DNA from: Auanema rhodensis
Taxonomy: Eukaryota; Nematoda; Chromadorea; Rhabditida; Rhabditidae
Reading direction: 5' to 3'
DNA: 64,000 nucleotides
NCBI GenBank assembly: GCA_964057225.1
Contig: OZ059894.1
Location: forward strand, 15,034,476 to 15,098,475
The position numbers and the translations under genes were made by a program. Shown piece after piece: positions 35,696 to 48,955 of the stretch. Numbering within the stretch: the stretch's first letter is position 1; each line of letters opens with the position of its first letter. The notes beneath the pieces were generated by a model, which was not told the DNA's origin, ran no database searches, and was given only the letters and a program-made list of their open reading frames with translations.

Positions 35696-38600
35696 TTGTT
35701 CTATTATCTCTCATAAATACAACAGTTGAACTTCTTTCAAACTCAACCAAATGAACAATGACTGTAATTAAGAGAAAATTAAGCGATCTTTGAATATTAA
35801 ATATAAGTCTTTTTTGGGTTCAAAAATTGTATTTTCATCCGGCTTGACGTCGTTCGTTGACCGAAAATTTATAAATTCCAAAAAAAACCTTTTCCAAGTT
35901 ATGCCTAAGCTGTTCATGATTCTAGACGAATGTTGTTTTTTCTCCAACATCTCCTTTACCGGAACATTATACCCTTCGTTGCATTTCTAATACTAGCTGG
36001 CTATATCTATGCATAGATATGTAGATTTCTTTAGAAAACATATGATTTAACGAACTTTTCTTTCAAAGAATTCATTTAAGAGGTTTAAATGAAAATAAAT
36101 AATTATATTCTTATAGTATTTCAAATTTGCTGTTGATTATGTGTCTGAAATATTAACTTTCGGTCTTTGTATTTGCTGAACGCTGGATGACTAGGTTCAG
36201 GCAGTTTAATGTGTGAGCAAAATCATAACTTTGACCTTTTGAACAAATGCTCTTCTTTTGCTTTGTTTCTCTCTGCAAATTTGTGATTAGATTTTGATGA
36301 AAGCTTACAGAAAAAGCTTTAAATGCATGAAAAATTGTGTATTAGGTGGCAAAAATTAAAAAAGAAGGAATAAGGAAATAAATATTTCTTATCTTAGTTC
36401 ATCAAGTACCAATGAACATAAGGAAGAAATAAGTAAAAAGAGCAAAAAAAAAGAAAAAGAGTTAGAGGAATACAAATGACGAAAAAGTAAAGTATAAAGG
36501 AAAACTGATAGACATATGGAGAAAGATTGCGAATAAGAGTGCTGGTAAAGAGAGATTGCCAATGCATATGTCAGATATTGCTCGGAAAATGTTGGATTTA
36601 GAGAATGATGAAAGTAGGAAAAGAGAAAAAGACAACGTCGTGACATCCTCCTGATCCTAATTGTTTCTGATGCTCCACTCAATAAATAAATTAGAAGACC
36701 GATCCGAGCATAGTCAGCGAGTAGCAGTCACAACTGTGATAGAGTCATGAAAATCTCATGGCCAACCTGACCAGTAACGTTGTTCTAATTCGATTATATT
36801 TTTAATTTCATATATGAGAAGAAGTTTATTAGTTTGACCGAATTTGACTTTTCCTCTCTTATGCTCTAGCATAACGGACGTGCATGATTATAGTAAATCA
36901 GAATTCACACTCTTCAGACGATCTTTTTCCAAATGAAGCATCATCTGACTTAGGCAAGTTCCGTTCCGCAATTTTGTATTAATGGACATTATAACTTAAG
37001 TTGTTTTTATTATTAAGAAAAAGAAGAAAAAAAAAATTATACAAATATATATATATATATATATCTATTTATATAAACAGAAAAGAGAAAAAAAATGGAT
37101 ATACTAATCATCTTTTGCAAGATAACAAAATTACTAAATAAATATATCATTTGTAATATAAAATATTCATTTTATAGTTTTTTTTCCATCATTTTAATAA
37201 TTTTTTATATCTTTTCAATAGAATTATCTAATATAAATATAGTTATAATTAGAGAAGGCTTGAGAAATATATTAGTTCAAACTTAAAATATGATGAAAAG
37301 CTATGATATCTTATAATTATATTATTATATGATATTATTTATGTCCAACATATTTTATTATTTCTAATAGAAATACAAAAAATGATTTATATTACTTTGA
37401 TATGTATTTTCCTGATGAAATTTTTTTTCAGTTTATCTAGATTACAGTTTATTTTTCGGTTCTCAGTCATATATGTAGGACCAATTTGAAGTTCGCAATG
37501 CATTTAGAATGCTAATTATCGTTAATTTCTCAAAACATGCCCCTCCGGGTTTTTACTAATCTGCAACTACTCTTCAGTTGTGAAGTACGTTGGAAAGACT
37601 TTCGTGATGTCCATTTCCGTTGACGACTCAGATTGCTCGTTCGCACTGGCATTGAAGTATCTGAAGCATGTCTGTCAGCGTATAGCCTTACCTGTTGTAT
37701 CTAGCATCTGATACTATAAGTATTAGCTGATTTATTGATTCAGAAGAACTTTTATTATTTTTCAATCATAAACCTGCATTTCATTTCGTGATTCACTAAT
37801 ATCTATGATGTTTTAAGATTTTGAAGTTTACACTATTGAAAAGTATATTGAAATTCAACAGAAACAAGAGTAACTAAAGCTTAAAAGATAATTCATCAAA
37901 TATCTTTTATAAAAATGACTAAAAAAAGAAAGCAGGTCATAAAGAGATCCATAATCTAACAGTTTATAGCTTTTAGCCATCCATTCCTTTTAATAGCTCA
38001 CCGTTTCCGTTCAACAATTCATATGTAATATCTTTTTACTTTAAGCAAACTTTTTGTTGTAAATTTGTTCATCTTAACATTCATATGTACATTACTCTCC
38101 CTTATTCTTTATTGTAAAACAAAAAATAATAGCGAACATCATAAAGGAACATTTAAGAAATATTTTCTTCCTCCTTTCTATTATTATTTCAAGTATTTTT
38201 ATTTGTTTTTTTTTAAATAAAACTTATTTTAAAAATACATATAAAATTATTTTACTGCAAAAGGAAGTTGTACTGAAAAGCGATGAAGTACTCTTCATTT
38301 TTATATGCTAATTAAAGTAAAATTGGCACATTTCCGGTAGTGGGACCAGCCTAATAACTTCCGCTCAAGTTGAAAGTTTACTTCTGTTCTTACCTGCTGT
38401 ATGTTTTTTTCTACACAAAGCTATCATAATGAATCCCAAAATTGCTTATAAACTAGGATAGAGAACAAATCGTTTCGATATTTTCCGGAAAAAACACGGA
38501 ATATTTTTCATTTGTTAAGCTTAATTCTATTCATGTGTCAATTTTTTTATTTAAAAATTTTATAATATCATATATACAAGGAAATGTTCTTAAAATTTGA

Positions 38601-39035
38601 AACTGATTGAAACTTATCTTAAAGCCAGACACAGACTGAGACAGCTCATGCATGATTTTGCTTGACCTAAACGTGCAGAAAATCAGTCAAGCCTGACTTT
38701 AAATTGATCTGTTCCATACTCCAACGTCTTTGAGCACCTTATTCTCATATCTTATAAGATGAAAAGGATGGCTGCTCAAAACGATTTAGGATATCGGGAA
38801 AAACTTATGCATTTGAAAGTAGAAAGATGACAACTTCGAAATGCTTTAAGATACCTCTCGTCTTTCTTTTCAATTAGTTCTTATTTGCAAGCATCTTTAA
38901 GACAATAGCAATAAGAACTTTTTTTTATTTCTTTTATTGAAGACATTTTAATTTTCGGTTAAATCAATTGAAACATTATGACATTTGAAATTTCTATTTG
39001 TTTTATTACTGAAGATATTACAATACAAAGAGAGA

Positions 39036-39038
<3 letters not shown>

Positions 39039-39078
<40 letters not shown>

Positions 39079-39183
39079 ATTTCTCTATATCTGTCTCTCT
39101 ATATATCTGTCTCTCTATATATTTCTCTCTATATATATCCCTCTATATATCTCTCTCTATATATGTATCTATCTCCTACTTTC
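39039..39183. repeat. (CT)n tract grading into degenerate TATATCTCTCT repeats
   Basis: A pure CT run to about 39072 continues as imperfect units of TCTCTATATATCTG type to about 39183. The whole strand is purine-poor. Confidence 0.9.
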
Positions 39184-39571
39184 TCTCTTTCTAGGTATAA
39201 TCTAATTAATTCAAATTAACTATTATTTTAACAAAAAAAATTAAAAAGAACGGTTGCTTTCTGCACAATTCCACATATTTTCAAATATTTTTCAAAGAAA
39301 TATTTATAGGTATATAGGAATAAATATTTTTCCACTTCCTCTTTTCAAGCTTTGAACTTGAACATCAATATGTTCATATTTCCTTTTTTCTGTAATTTTC
39401 CAATTAAAACATTTCATCATAATAATCCAGTTTATGGAATACTATATGAATAAATGAAGGAAATTTCAGTTTAATTTCAAATTGAAAGCACTTAAATCAA
39501 CTACCTTTCTTAAACAGATGTTCTAGACGTCATATGCATACTTGGATTCTCTCATCTTCTTCACTTTATAA

Positions 39572-39580
39572 CTCTCTCTC

Positions 39581-39612
<32 letters not shown>

Positions 39613-39621
39613 CCTCTCTCT
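39572..39621. repeat. (CT)n tract
   Basis: An almost pure CT run with single A and CC interruptions. Confidence 0.9.
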
Positions 39622-39986
39622 TTATTCATAATATTTCAATATTCTATTTCTTCTCCTTTTTTCTCTCTATTTAAATTATTTCCCTCTTATTTGGTATTAC
39701 TTATCTTGTAAAAGCAAGGATCTCTCTTTATTCGCATTGCTTTGCTACTCGAATCTAATACATCTTATATGCCATGTGAAGTTGGTTCATAACTTCTTTG
39801 CTCTCAGTGTTTTTACTATATTGTCTATTATCTTACTCTCTTATTAACATTCAGCTTCTTGATCTTAAACTTATACATATTTCTAACGTTTTTAATGTTT
39901 CTTATTCACAAAGACCTTCTAAAATGTCTGTTATGTCAACGCAAGTAATGACGATATTGGGCGGAGCTTTATCTTTGAGTCTTTTA

Positions 39987-40034
39987 CCTCTCTCTCTCTT
40001 TCTCTCTTTCTTTCTCTCTCTCTCTCTCTCTCTT
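39987..40034. repeat. (CT)n tract upstream of the Cys-loop channel
   Basis: CT and TTTCT units end about 110 bp before the channel start codon. Such CT-rich runs can act as promoter or polypyrimidine elements, but no function is shown here. Confidence 0.85.
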
Positions 40035-40136
40035 TAAACATTTCACTTCTTTTAAGCTCAAACAGAACTACTTCTTGTTTTTCTATTTATTTCTAAATTC
40101 TAACATTATCATATTGTATAATTAATTATTATTTTT

Positions 40137-40142
40137 CAGCAC
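40137..40142 (+). promoter_or_regulatory. Probable splice or trans-splice acceptor just before a start codon
   Basis: The sequence TTTTTCAG ends at 40139, three bases before ATG 40143. With no in-frame upstream coding exon seen, this is a good candidate for spliced-leader addition or for the end of a 5' untranslated intron. Confidence 0.55.
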
Positions 40143-43100
40143 ATGAGCCGTGTTCTATTGAGCACAGTTTTATTATGTATTACTGTATATGGTATAATCA
40201 TAGACAGCGATTATAATGTGTCATCAGATGAAGACGATTTTCCATCTAAATCTAAAAAAAATTGTACAAGAGATACACAAATTATTGACAGATTATTAAA
40301 TGGTACAGGATATAATAAATATCGAATACCTAGTAAGTTATATTAATTATATTAATACATCTATACATATAGATTAAGAAATAAAATATATAATCTATAT
40401 ATATATATATATATATATGTATATAATCAATTATAATCTTTATATTTATAATTTTCTTCCTTTAATTAATGAAAAATTTGAAAAATACTATTAGCTTCTC
40501 CTATAAATGAAAGATTTTTCCATGTTAACCAGCAAAATATCCGTTCCTTCCATTAGTGAATAGTACTCTATTTAAACGTTTAAATATTCTTTTTTGTTAT
40601 TATTCGAAACATCATAGAACAGTCATTATCTGAAACTATTGTCCTTCAATGGTTTGGGATTACATGGTAAATAATTTTCTTTTAGAAAGAATAAAAAATA
40701 TAAACAATATTATAATGAATGTTGTACTTAATGTATTTTTTATTTTTTTTTTTGAAACAAAATGTTCTATTTGTTCTTTCGTTCATCATCATCAGCAGCT
40801 TCATCATCTGTATCTTTACAAATCTTTTCTTTTTTTAACTTTTTCCTTATTAATACTAATGCCAGACAGCTATCTCCCATGATGTTTTCTTAATCCTTTT
40901 GCTGTCGGAATGAGCATCGATAGCTAGAGCTATGACTTAAGTATGAAGAAACTCTAGTGTTCACAATTATTTCAAATGAAAGCATATACTGATAACTATC
41001 TTTGAACATAAATACATTAACACTATACAATATATATATATATAGTTAATTACAAAAATATATAATTATATTTCAGCTGATGATGGGGTTAAAGTTTCAG
41101 TTGAATTTTGGATTCAAGCTATAACATCTATCAATGAAATTACAAATGATTTCGAGGTTTATTCAGTTCAATTTAAGTTATTTTATTTCTTTCTTTCACA
41201 GATGGATATTTATATTAACGAGCAATGGCTTGATCCAGCTCTTAACTTTGAGACGATGTCTCCGTGTAAGGCGAATCTGTCACTCAGTCATCAAGTTTGT
41301 TTGCCTTATTTCATTTTTTTTTTCAAATTATCATATGAAACAGCAATAATTAACCGATGTAACTCGAAATCGTTTTTTCATTCCTTTGAAAATTAATTAT
41401 TTTCAAATTAAAATAATAACAAATATATAAAATATTTTATAGGTCTTAGAGAGGCTATGGACACCAAATAGCTGTTTCATAAATAGCAAATTTGCGGAAA
41501 TTCATGATTCGCCTTTTAAGTAAGTCTTATATTCCTTTTTTTTTCATTTTTAAACTAATATACATGTATTTCAATATTTTTCTTTACGAAAATCTTCTTT
41601 TCTTTTTGTTTCTTCTAATAGTTTTTTACTTCATACTTTGAGATGTATAAGCTTCTTTGATCATTGAGCATAGAGACCTTGATGACGACATCTAAGACCA
41701 CATTTCTATAATCAAAGACACCAACTTTCGCGCATTTCTTCTACTCAACCTCCCCCGTTGATCAATGTCATATCGAGCAACTAGAGATTTCAAGATTTAA
41801 ACCGTTTGAACTTACTTAGAATCGATGAAGCATTAAAATTGAACTCTGCTCATATGACTTATATTCCAAACATATTTCTATAATACTTGTTTAAAAGTAA
41901 GATTTAATAGAAATTTCAGAATATATAAGAGCTTTTTCTTCTTTATTTTTAGATCACAGCTGTTGTCCTTAACTCTTTCCGCCTTGTTAAATTTTAAACA
42001 AACACATTCATTGAGATTAATCATATTTTTAATTTTCAGAAATGTATTTCTAATGTTATATTCTAATGGTACTGTTTGGGTTAACTATGTGAGTTTATAA
42101 TTAATTATATGAATATTTTTAAATGAGTTATGTTACAGCGCGTCAATGTCAAAGGTCCATGTGCCTTATCGTTAGAGCTCTTTCCATTAGATATTCAAGA
42201 ATGTTACTTAATATACGAAAGGTAATATTTAATTATAAAACAATATAATTAATATATATATTATGAATTTTAAGTTTCAATTATAATAATCAAGAAGTTC
42301 AAATGAGATGGTCAAAACGGGACCCCTCTCCAGTTTATACAATAGCACCAATTGTATTACCAGACTTTGATTTAATCAGAGTTAAGCCATCTCGTATAAC
42401 TGAGGTAATCTTTATACATTATGTATTTAATTAAAATATTATTATTATTATTATAAAATTAATGAAATTTATTTAATTTTAGCCATATCCAGCGGGTATG
42501 TGGGATGAGTTACATGTTAGGCTAACATTTGAAAGAAGGCACGTTTGGTACTTTATGCAAGCCTATTTACCTACTTACCTAACTATATTCATCAGGTTTT
42601 TAAACAATAATTTAAAAAATTCTAATAAATTAATTATAATTGAAGTTGGATATCATTTTCTCTTGGTCCGAAAGCAATCCCAGCTAGAACTATGTTAGGA
42701 GTTAATGCATTACTGGCTATGATTTTCCAATTTGGTAATATTATGCGCAATCTTCCACGTGTATCTTATATTAAGGCTATTGGTAAAACTTTTTACAAAT
42801 AGTTTTATTTAAAAAATGAAATATTTTAGATGTGTGGATGTTAGTGTCAATGACATTCATATTTAGCAGTTTATTGGAACTAGCTATCGTAGGTAGTAAA
42901 GTAAAAAATGAAGAATGCATGAAAAAACGACGAATCTCAACATGTCATAAGAAGGTTTGATTGTGAATTGAATAAACCATGTTAATTATTTCTTCTGATT
43001 CTAGCATATTCAACAGATTGATACATTTGAATCATCATCAGCGGGTTTATGTAGATATGAAAAACGATTCATGCTTCCAATTGAAAGATCAAAATCAAAT

Positions 43101-43394
43101 TGGCGAAGATATATTAACTTTGACTGGTAAGTTATTTTAAAAAAAATTATAAAAGTATTCTGTTTATAATTAATATATTTAGGTTTTGGGATATTATTAA
43201 TTGGCCTCCAGAAAAAATAGACCGTATGTCTAGTCTTCTGTTTCCAGCCAGTTTTGCAATTTTTAATGTGGGTTCTATAACAAAATATTTTTTTTTGTAT
43301 TCTTTATAAAAATAAAAATAATTTTTATTTTTAGATTGTATACTGGTCATATTACTATCAAAAGAAGTTATCACAACTTGCTCAAATGAATTGA
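40143..43394 (+). CDS. Cys-loop ligand-gated ion channel subunit, anion type (nematode GGR/LGC-like)
   Basis: Thirteen exons (40143-40332, 41077-41156, 41202-41294, 41443-41519, 42040-42088, 42139-42221, 42275-42404, 42483-42595, 42646-42782, 42830-42954, 43005-43126, 43183-43267, 43335-43394) give 447 residues. A signal peptide ([17 protein letters not shown]) precedes an acidic stretch and the ligand-binding domain. The Cys-loop is canonical: two cysteines with 13 residues between them around [10 protein letters not shown]1 is [20 protein letters not shown]. The TM1-TM2 linker has IPAR, the anion-selective signature, with TM2 [18 protein letters not shown]3 is [20 protein letters not shown], then a short loop, then TM4 [19 protein letters not shown]2 carries Met at 2' and Asn at 6' where GluCl and GABA channels usually have small or hydroxyl residues. 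The [16 protein letters not shown] stretch resembles nematode GGR/LGC receptors. The ligand cannot be named from sequence. Confidence 0.94.
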
Positions 43395-44168
43395 TAAATC
43401 ACTTTTTTTGTTTTTTTTTTTGTGAATTTTCAACAAATGTTAGTCAAATTTTTATATTAGAAGAATACGCGACAAGGATAGTTTCTTTCTACAAAGAAAT
43501 GGGTCAACATTTGCCCTTTTATCTATTACATGTGATATATTGTTTCCGAGTTTTATATAAATATTTTTTTTAAAACTATATACATATGTATATTTAGTTT
43601 TTTAAAGTATAATACTACAATAAGAATAAAAAATAATAATATAATACATTAAAAAACCTTTATTTATACTTATGTATTTAATTATAAATATGATATCGAG
43701 AAAATAGATGCACAGCGGATTTACTCGTAATCAGTGACAAGTGAATGAAAATCCACGTGTCCCACGTGGCTATTACATTGTCTGGTATGCTAATCAAATT
43801 AGCATTTAATATTAAAATTAGAATATAAAATAAATAGTAAAAATAATGAAAAATATACGATATAAATAGATTTTGAATTATTAATTAACATATATTATTG
43901 GATGTTTGCATATCTTCTTGATGTATCAATTACTTGCTTCTCACTCAATCAGTCTATCAATAGATGTAAGTGAAAAGCTGTTAAAACAATATTATTTGAT
44001 ATTATTATATGAAATATCTTTAGTTAATTATATAATCTAATTTTAAATATTCATTGTTACATAATTTGATCAGTATTATAATGTTTGTTCTTAAAATTCA
44101 TTTAAATACTGAACATCGGAAATCTGTTCAACACATTCTGGTGCCAACAACACTCTGAAACATTCAAT
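43395..44168. other. Intergenic before the ShK gene
   Basis: AT-rich sequence with an imperfect repeat around CCACGTGTCCCACGTGG (43755-43771), which holds two CACGTG-like E-box cores and could be a transcription-factor site. No coding exon was recognised; the open frame 43391-43573 starts inside the channel's stop region. Confidence 0.5.
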
Positions 44169-44762
44169 ATGATTTCTAAAGTTTTACTTCTTCTTGCTAT
44201 CAACTATTCTGCTGTATATGCATCCTGCGTACCTGGAACAGAAGTAGGACGTGAGTACAAATAAGTTATAATTCATATAATTAGTTGTCACTTTTCAGCT
44301 TGCGATAGTACTTGTCCAGGTACTTCTCAATGTGATGCCAACAGACTCAACTGTTGTACTCTCTCCGGAAATTCTACTCTTTGTGAGCTGGAGTCAAAAA
44401 AAAATTCAAATACCTTTTTGTGTTTCAGCTTGCATCGATAAAATTAATCCAAGGACTGGAACTTCTGATTGTCCAGCTAGAGCTCATCTCTGTGATGATT
44501 CAGTATACTATAGCTTCATGACAATTGAATGCCCACGAACATGTAACCGTTGTGAAAGTACAAGCTTAACAACTCCTCGCACAAGTATGTTTTATCTTTC
44601 AAAATACAAAAAAAACAAATAACAACATTTTCAGATGTCTGTATGGATTTAGCTGGACCTCAAGGCGTTTCTGAATGCAACAGTAAAGCTTACCTCTGTC
44701 ACAATTCAACTTACAAGCAACTCATGAGACAGCAATGTCCAAAAACTTGTGGATATTGTTAA
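44169..44762 (+). CDS. Secreted protein with two ShK/SXC (six-cysteine) domains
   Basis: Four exons (44169-44250, 44299-44382, 44429-44584, 44635-44762) give 149 residues. A signal peptide (MISKVLLLLAINYSAVYA) is followed by a short cysteine-rich part (DSTCPGTSQC, NCC) and two ShK domains. The first runs from about CIDKINP to CPRTCNRC, the second from CMDLAGP to the final CPKTCGYC, with a Thr/Ser-rich linker between. Each keeps the six-cysteine spacing with the terminal CPxTCxxC. ShK domains are common in nematode secreted proteins, often as modules of proteases or surface-coat components. Some relatives in sea anemones block potassium channels, but that activity is not implied here. The gene is intact. 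Confidence 0.93.
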
Positions 44763-45021
44763 ATCAATTCTTTCTTCTAATATTACTTTTTTCATCATAT
44801 ATAACTTATTATTTTAATATATTATTCATTTTTAAATTATTTAATTTATATAATTTTGTAAAATAATTATTATCTTATTATTAAAAAATAAAGATTAAAA
44901 ATAATTTATATATATATATGTATATACTATTATAATTTTAAAACATTATGGAAATATTATTTAAAATATATTTATACACATTGCCGACATGAGCTTACTT
45001 CCTAACACATGAAAGTCATGC

Positions 45022-46211
45022 TCACCGAAGTCTGTTAGATGGATAGATCATCTGCATATTTCTTGGTACATTTCCAGGATATTTGAAGCGGAATATCTTT
45101 CGACGATTAATGTTCGACCGCACGGATTTCCACTGAACGATGAAACGACGTGGACGACGATCACGATCATCATAAATTCGAAGATAAAAATATTCTGAGC
45201 CGTATGGTTCAAGCATTCTGAACAAAAAAAATATTTTTTGAATGTTTTTAAACAAAAATATTCCAACTAATAGATGGTATCATACATGTATTCAATACTT
45301 AACTTTCATTGTATTGATGAAAATTTGTCATGATATCAATTACAAAGTTTAGAATTTTTCAATTAAAAAGAAAAATAATATTTTGTAAATGTATCATCGT
45401 TTTGTGAAAATTTGTTGAAAACATCCAAATTTATTTATAAAAATTGATATTTATACTTACCGATAATGTGGTTCAACATCAAAAATTGCTTTATTAATAA
45501 GTTTATCAATAATTTGCACTTCAACCTTGTCTTTCATTCTATTAGTCATCTATAATAATTATATAATTTTAATTTATATATTAAATAAAATATTAAATTT
45601 ACCAGAATTGGAATGGTGTGATTTCGAAAATATGGTGGCTGGAGGATGACATGAAAATCTGGATGAGCACTGATTGCATCATAAGCTTGAACAAAGTGTA
45701 ACAGGAACTGAAAAGTAAAATAAAAATGAAAAATGTGTTTTTATTAATTTTCATTTTATCTCAAATATTATTCTATTTTACTTTATTTTATTTTTATTTT
45801 TTGAAAGAAAAAATTTAAAAAATCAAATATATTTTAAAGGTTTGATAAGAGTATGGTCATCTTCAAAGTATATCTATGATATGAAAGAATAAAAAGATTT
45901 TTTTAAAAGAAAGGTTAAAAATACAGAAAAAGTTCAAAATAAAAACAAAAAATATTTAAAACGAAAAGGAAAATAATTTTTTTTTGAAACTAACAAGTAT
46001 ATGACTGAATCTATATAAGAAGTATGGCATGCTCTTCATTCCGATACTGATCGTCATGTGCTGGTACTGGCTTAGAACCTGATGATGATGTGAATTGTGT
46101 CCAGATAGATAGATGGATGGGTTGGAGGAAGTGGAAGAAGTTGTAGAGGAGGGACCTGGGGCTGCCGGTTGGTGCTGCTGCAGACGGCTCGACTGACTGG
46201 ATGACAGACTA
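45022..46211 (-). CDS. Unidentified protein, conserved-looking C-terminal region
   Basis: Three minus-strand exons are well supported (45603-45707, 45461-45549 and 45022-45217, stop at 45022-45024). They encode about 130 residues: FLLHFVQAYDAI, then a central KDKVEVQIIDKLINKAIFDV, then a very basic C-terminus (DDRDRRPRRFIVQW, NRRKIFRFKYP). An upstream exon at about 45995-46211 is open and joins in phase 0 (Gln/Pro/Ser/His-rich, ending MKSMPYFLYRFSHIL). It would need a further upstream exon, since it begins in phase 2 and no start codon is in place. I recognise no domain. Charge and composition could suit a nucleic-acid- or membrane-associated protein, but this is speculation. The exon frames support coding even though the 5' end is unresolved. 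Confidence 0.55.
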
Positions 46212-48536
46212 GAATTCTCCTCCCTTTCTCTTTCTCTCCCCCTCTTTCTATCTATCTACCTCTCCCCTGTTCTCTTTTCTTGTGTATAAGCAGGAAGGAG
46301 CGAATGGAAATCATACCATATCTTCAAGTTGTTGAGCTTATCATGTTATGCCATAATCGCCGATAAGTATCAAGTTGTAACTTTTGAGATGAAGCAACTT
46401 GTAGAAATATCTCATACTTGCTGAAATTTGAAACGAACAAGCCACCTATACATTATGTATGTTGAGTCACCAGTACATAATTACCTCGCGTGGATTTACG
46501 CAATTCATCCACGTGGTTGACGTGAGATGTAGATGCATTTTTCGCATTTTTACATAGTGCAAAGTCATAGACGGGTTGTGTTCTTTGTTTAAAGTATGAG
46601 ATGAGAGGCATTACACGAAGAAAATGAAGAAATCAGTAGGATTACGAAGTTTGTTCGATCTGTTATTCTATTTTTAATCGGATGTGAAACAAAAAAACAT
46701 AGACAGCATCTGTTATCATCTGGATTTTCTTGATGATAAGATGACATCAACCATACTGAATTTGCTGGACCGTTAGATTCATAGCTTATCCATGCCATCA
46801 TACATTACGTCAGTACACAAGATTTCTTTCTTTCTTTTTTTCTGTTTATCATAAGTAATTACATTACCTTGTATGTGTTTGTATTGCTTACTCATTCACC
46901 TACGCATTCAATGAAACAATACAGACCTAGTTCCGGTTATTGGAATGAAGCCATCACGTATTTCATTTTTACTATATGGTATTAATACATATTTCTTTAA
47001 AATGTATACGATTCAACTCTATAGAAAGAGCAAGAACTAATAGTCTGCAACGATCTAAACTATCATCGATGAATCGGATGCTTTTTAAAGATTAAATGCA
47101 TTATATCAATTTGCTATGTCACTTGTCTCATAAAATGCGGTGGTCACACAAGTGTCTAGTATCTTTTCAACACCTTTTTTTCTTTTTCACCCTCTTCCAT
47201 CTTTTCAGTTCAACTCGATTCTTACGTTCCCATTCATTTTTCTTATTTCTTCTCATCTTCACCTCTACTGCTCCATCTTTCTTCGTTTCGTCATCAATTT
47301 AGTGTCCCATCAAGTCAAATGAGAGATTGAAAGCAATGTAGAGAAGAAAAACTTAAGAGAATAAAGGAATAGCTATGAATGCCAAGGAGAGATGCAAAAT
47401 ATCAAATTCTTACCTAATTGAGCTGCAATATTCTCTTAATCTCATTTGTTTCTTCTTCAATTTCATCTAATTCATATCATTGCAGGTGGTCTTGTTTCTT
47501 CATTTATTGAAATATTCAATGAAAACAGATGATATTCTTCAATTTTCCAGAAGAAAAAAGCACACAAAAGCGCAAAACTGCGTGTTTTGTCTTTTGCAAC
47601 TTGATTACTCTTCTTTTATAAGGATATTAAAATAAAAATTGACAAGTAGCAGGACAATTCTGACTACTGGACGACCAGACTGGCGCCAAGCATGATGAAA
47701 TGATAGTCATTTTAAGTAAAAAAGCAAAACATTATTGCAGTGAAATCATATCATGGCACATAAACTGTCTTTTATATAACCAACACCTACATACCTCTTA
47801 TCAATCTAGCCTACAAGCTTCAACATCTATTTATGGATATTATTACCTTAGTTATAGTTACATATATTCAATTATATAATCAATAATTAATTGAATTTTA
47901 AATGTTTTTCAGTTAAAAATCTTAAAAAGAAGATTATAATATGAAATACAGTAAGATTAAAAAAGAACTTTTATTTGCTTTATTCTGCTTATATAAGAAT
48001 CATTGCAAGAATTTTTTTTCTCAGATAATCACTGGACAACTACAATCAGTGGGTATCTATGATACAAGGCAATTTTTTATGTTTTAAATATATAGAAATT
48101 ATAAAGAAAATATGAAATAAAAAAAGAAAAAGAAATGAAAATGAGTGAAAAACAGTAGATTCTAGATCCGTGACTCGATTGTTATAAACATTAGCGTTAT
48201 ACTTGGTTAGACTATGAAGCCTACTAATATTGTTTTTGATTATAAAGAATAATAGATTATAATATATTAAATTTTTTTTCGAAGAAGTAACATCACGAAC
48301 TTTGAGAGAAGTTATTAATGAAAGAAAAAAGATTTTCTCGAAAACATATATATATAGATAGATAAATCGGCGATAATTGGCAATATTTGAATTGAGAGCA
48401 AGGCAAAGATAGCCTAATTTGAAAGCACTCTGGTTCCGAAATGCAATCTAAAAGTTAAAAAATTAATTATATTAATTCTTAATAATACTATAACCAAGTC
48501 ATAGATTTAATTCTAATTATATGATACTTACATAAG
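46212..48536. other. Intergenic, no gene recognised
   Basis: No exon chain was found on either strand. CT-rich sequence occurs near 46220-46275. The start of the unidentified minus-strand gene may lie in the left part of this stretch. Confidence 0.45.
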
Positions 48537-48955
48537 TTATCGACGGAATCCAACATTTCCACAGGTGTCCATACAGTCAGCCAGAGTGGCGAAGTTATTC
48601 AAATTACCTCCACAGCCTGTGTAGTCAAATGGTACACATTGGCTCTAAACATACATATAATTAATAAAATATATAAATATATAATATTATACAGTTTGTC
48701 TATTGAAAGCATATCTGGTCTGTCTTCCATTACATGCTCCTCTATCCATTGAAAGGAGACATAATTCTTCTATAAGTTAAATTACTATTAGAAAAGATGT
48801 GTTGTTTTTTTTTTGCTTAAAAATTAGTTATATTATGAAAATTGAAATATAATTTAAGAGCTCATAGGCCCAACCCCATTTTGATCGGCGAATGTTACTG
48901 AAAGAACCAGAACAATGATTATTATCCATACAATTAACTTATAAGGGGATATCAT
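48537..48955 (-). CDS. Small secreted single-Kunitz protein
   Basis: Two coding exons are clear: 48693-48769 and 48537-48644 (stop 48537-48539). They encode one Kunitz domain with all six cysteines: [10 protein letters not shown], then [25 protein letters not shown], and the final CMDTC. The residue after the second cysteine (P1) is Asn, not Lys or Arg, so trypsin inhibition is doubtful. A first exon starting at 48955 encodes a good signal anchor or signal peptide ([14 protein letters not shown]) and DQNG, then GTTGGG as donor. This junction misses the frame by one base at a GGGG run, which suggests a one-base length difference or error there. The domain resembles the last Kunitz domain of the giant gene that begins about 540 bp away on the same strand, so it may be a duplicate of its 3' end. 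Confidence 0.75.

Larger units (their letters stand above)
34421..40142. other. Gene-poor stretch with microsatellites
   Basis: No exon chain was found over 5.7 kb on either strand. The region has AT repeats, a 13-base C run and three CT-rich tracts (entered separately). Open frames at 38978-39205 and 39798-40037 are translations of the CT repeats. It should include the promoters of the divergent genes at both ends (34420, minus; 40143, plus). Confidence 0.5.

Noticed and set aside
38978-39205. Ser/Leu-rich open frames over CT repeats
   Set aside because: They are simple translations of (CT)n and TATATCTCTC repeats.
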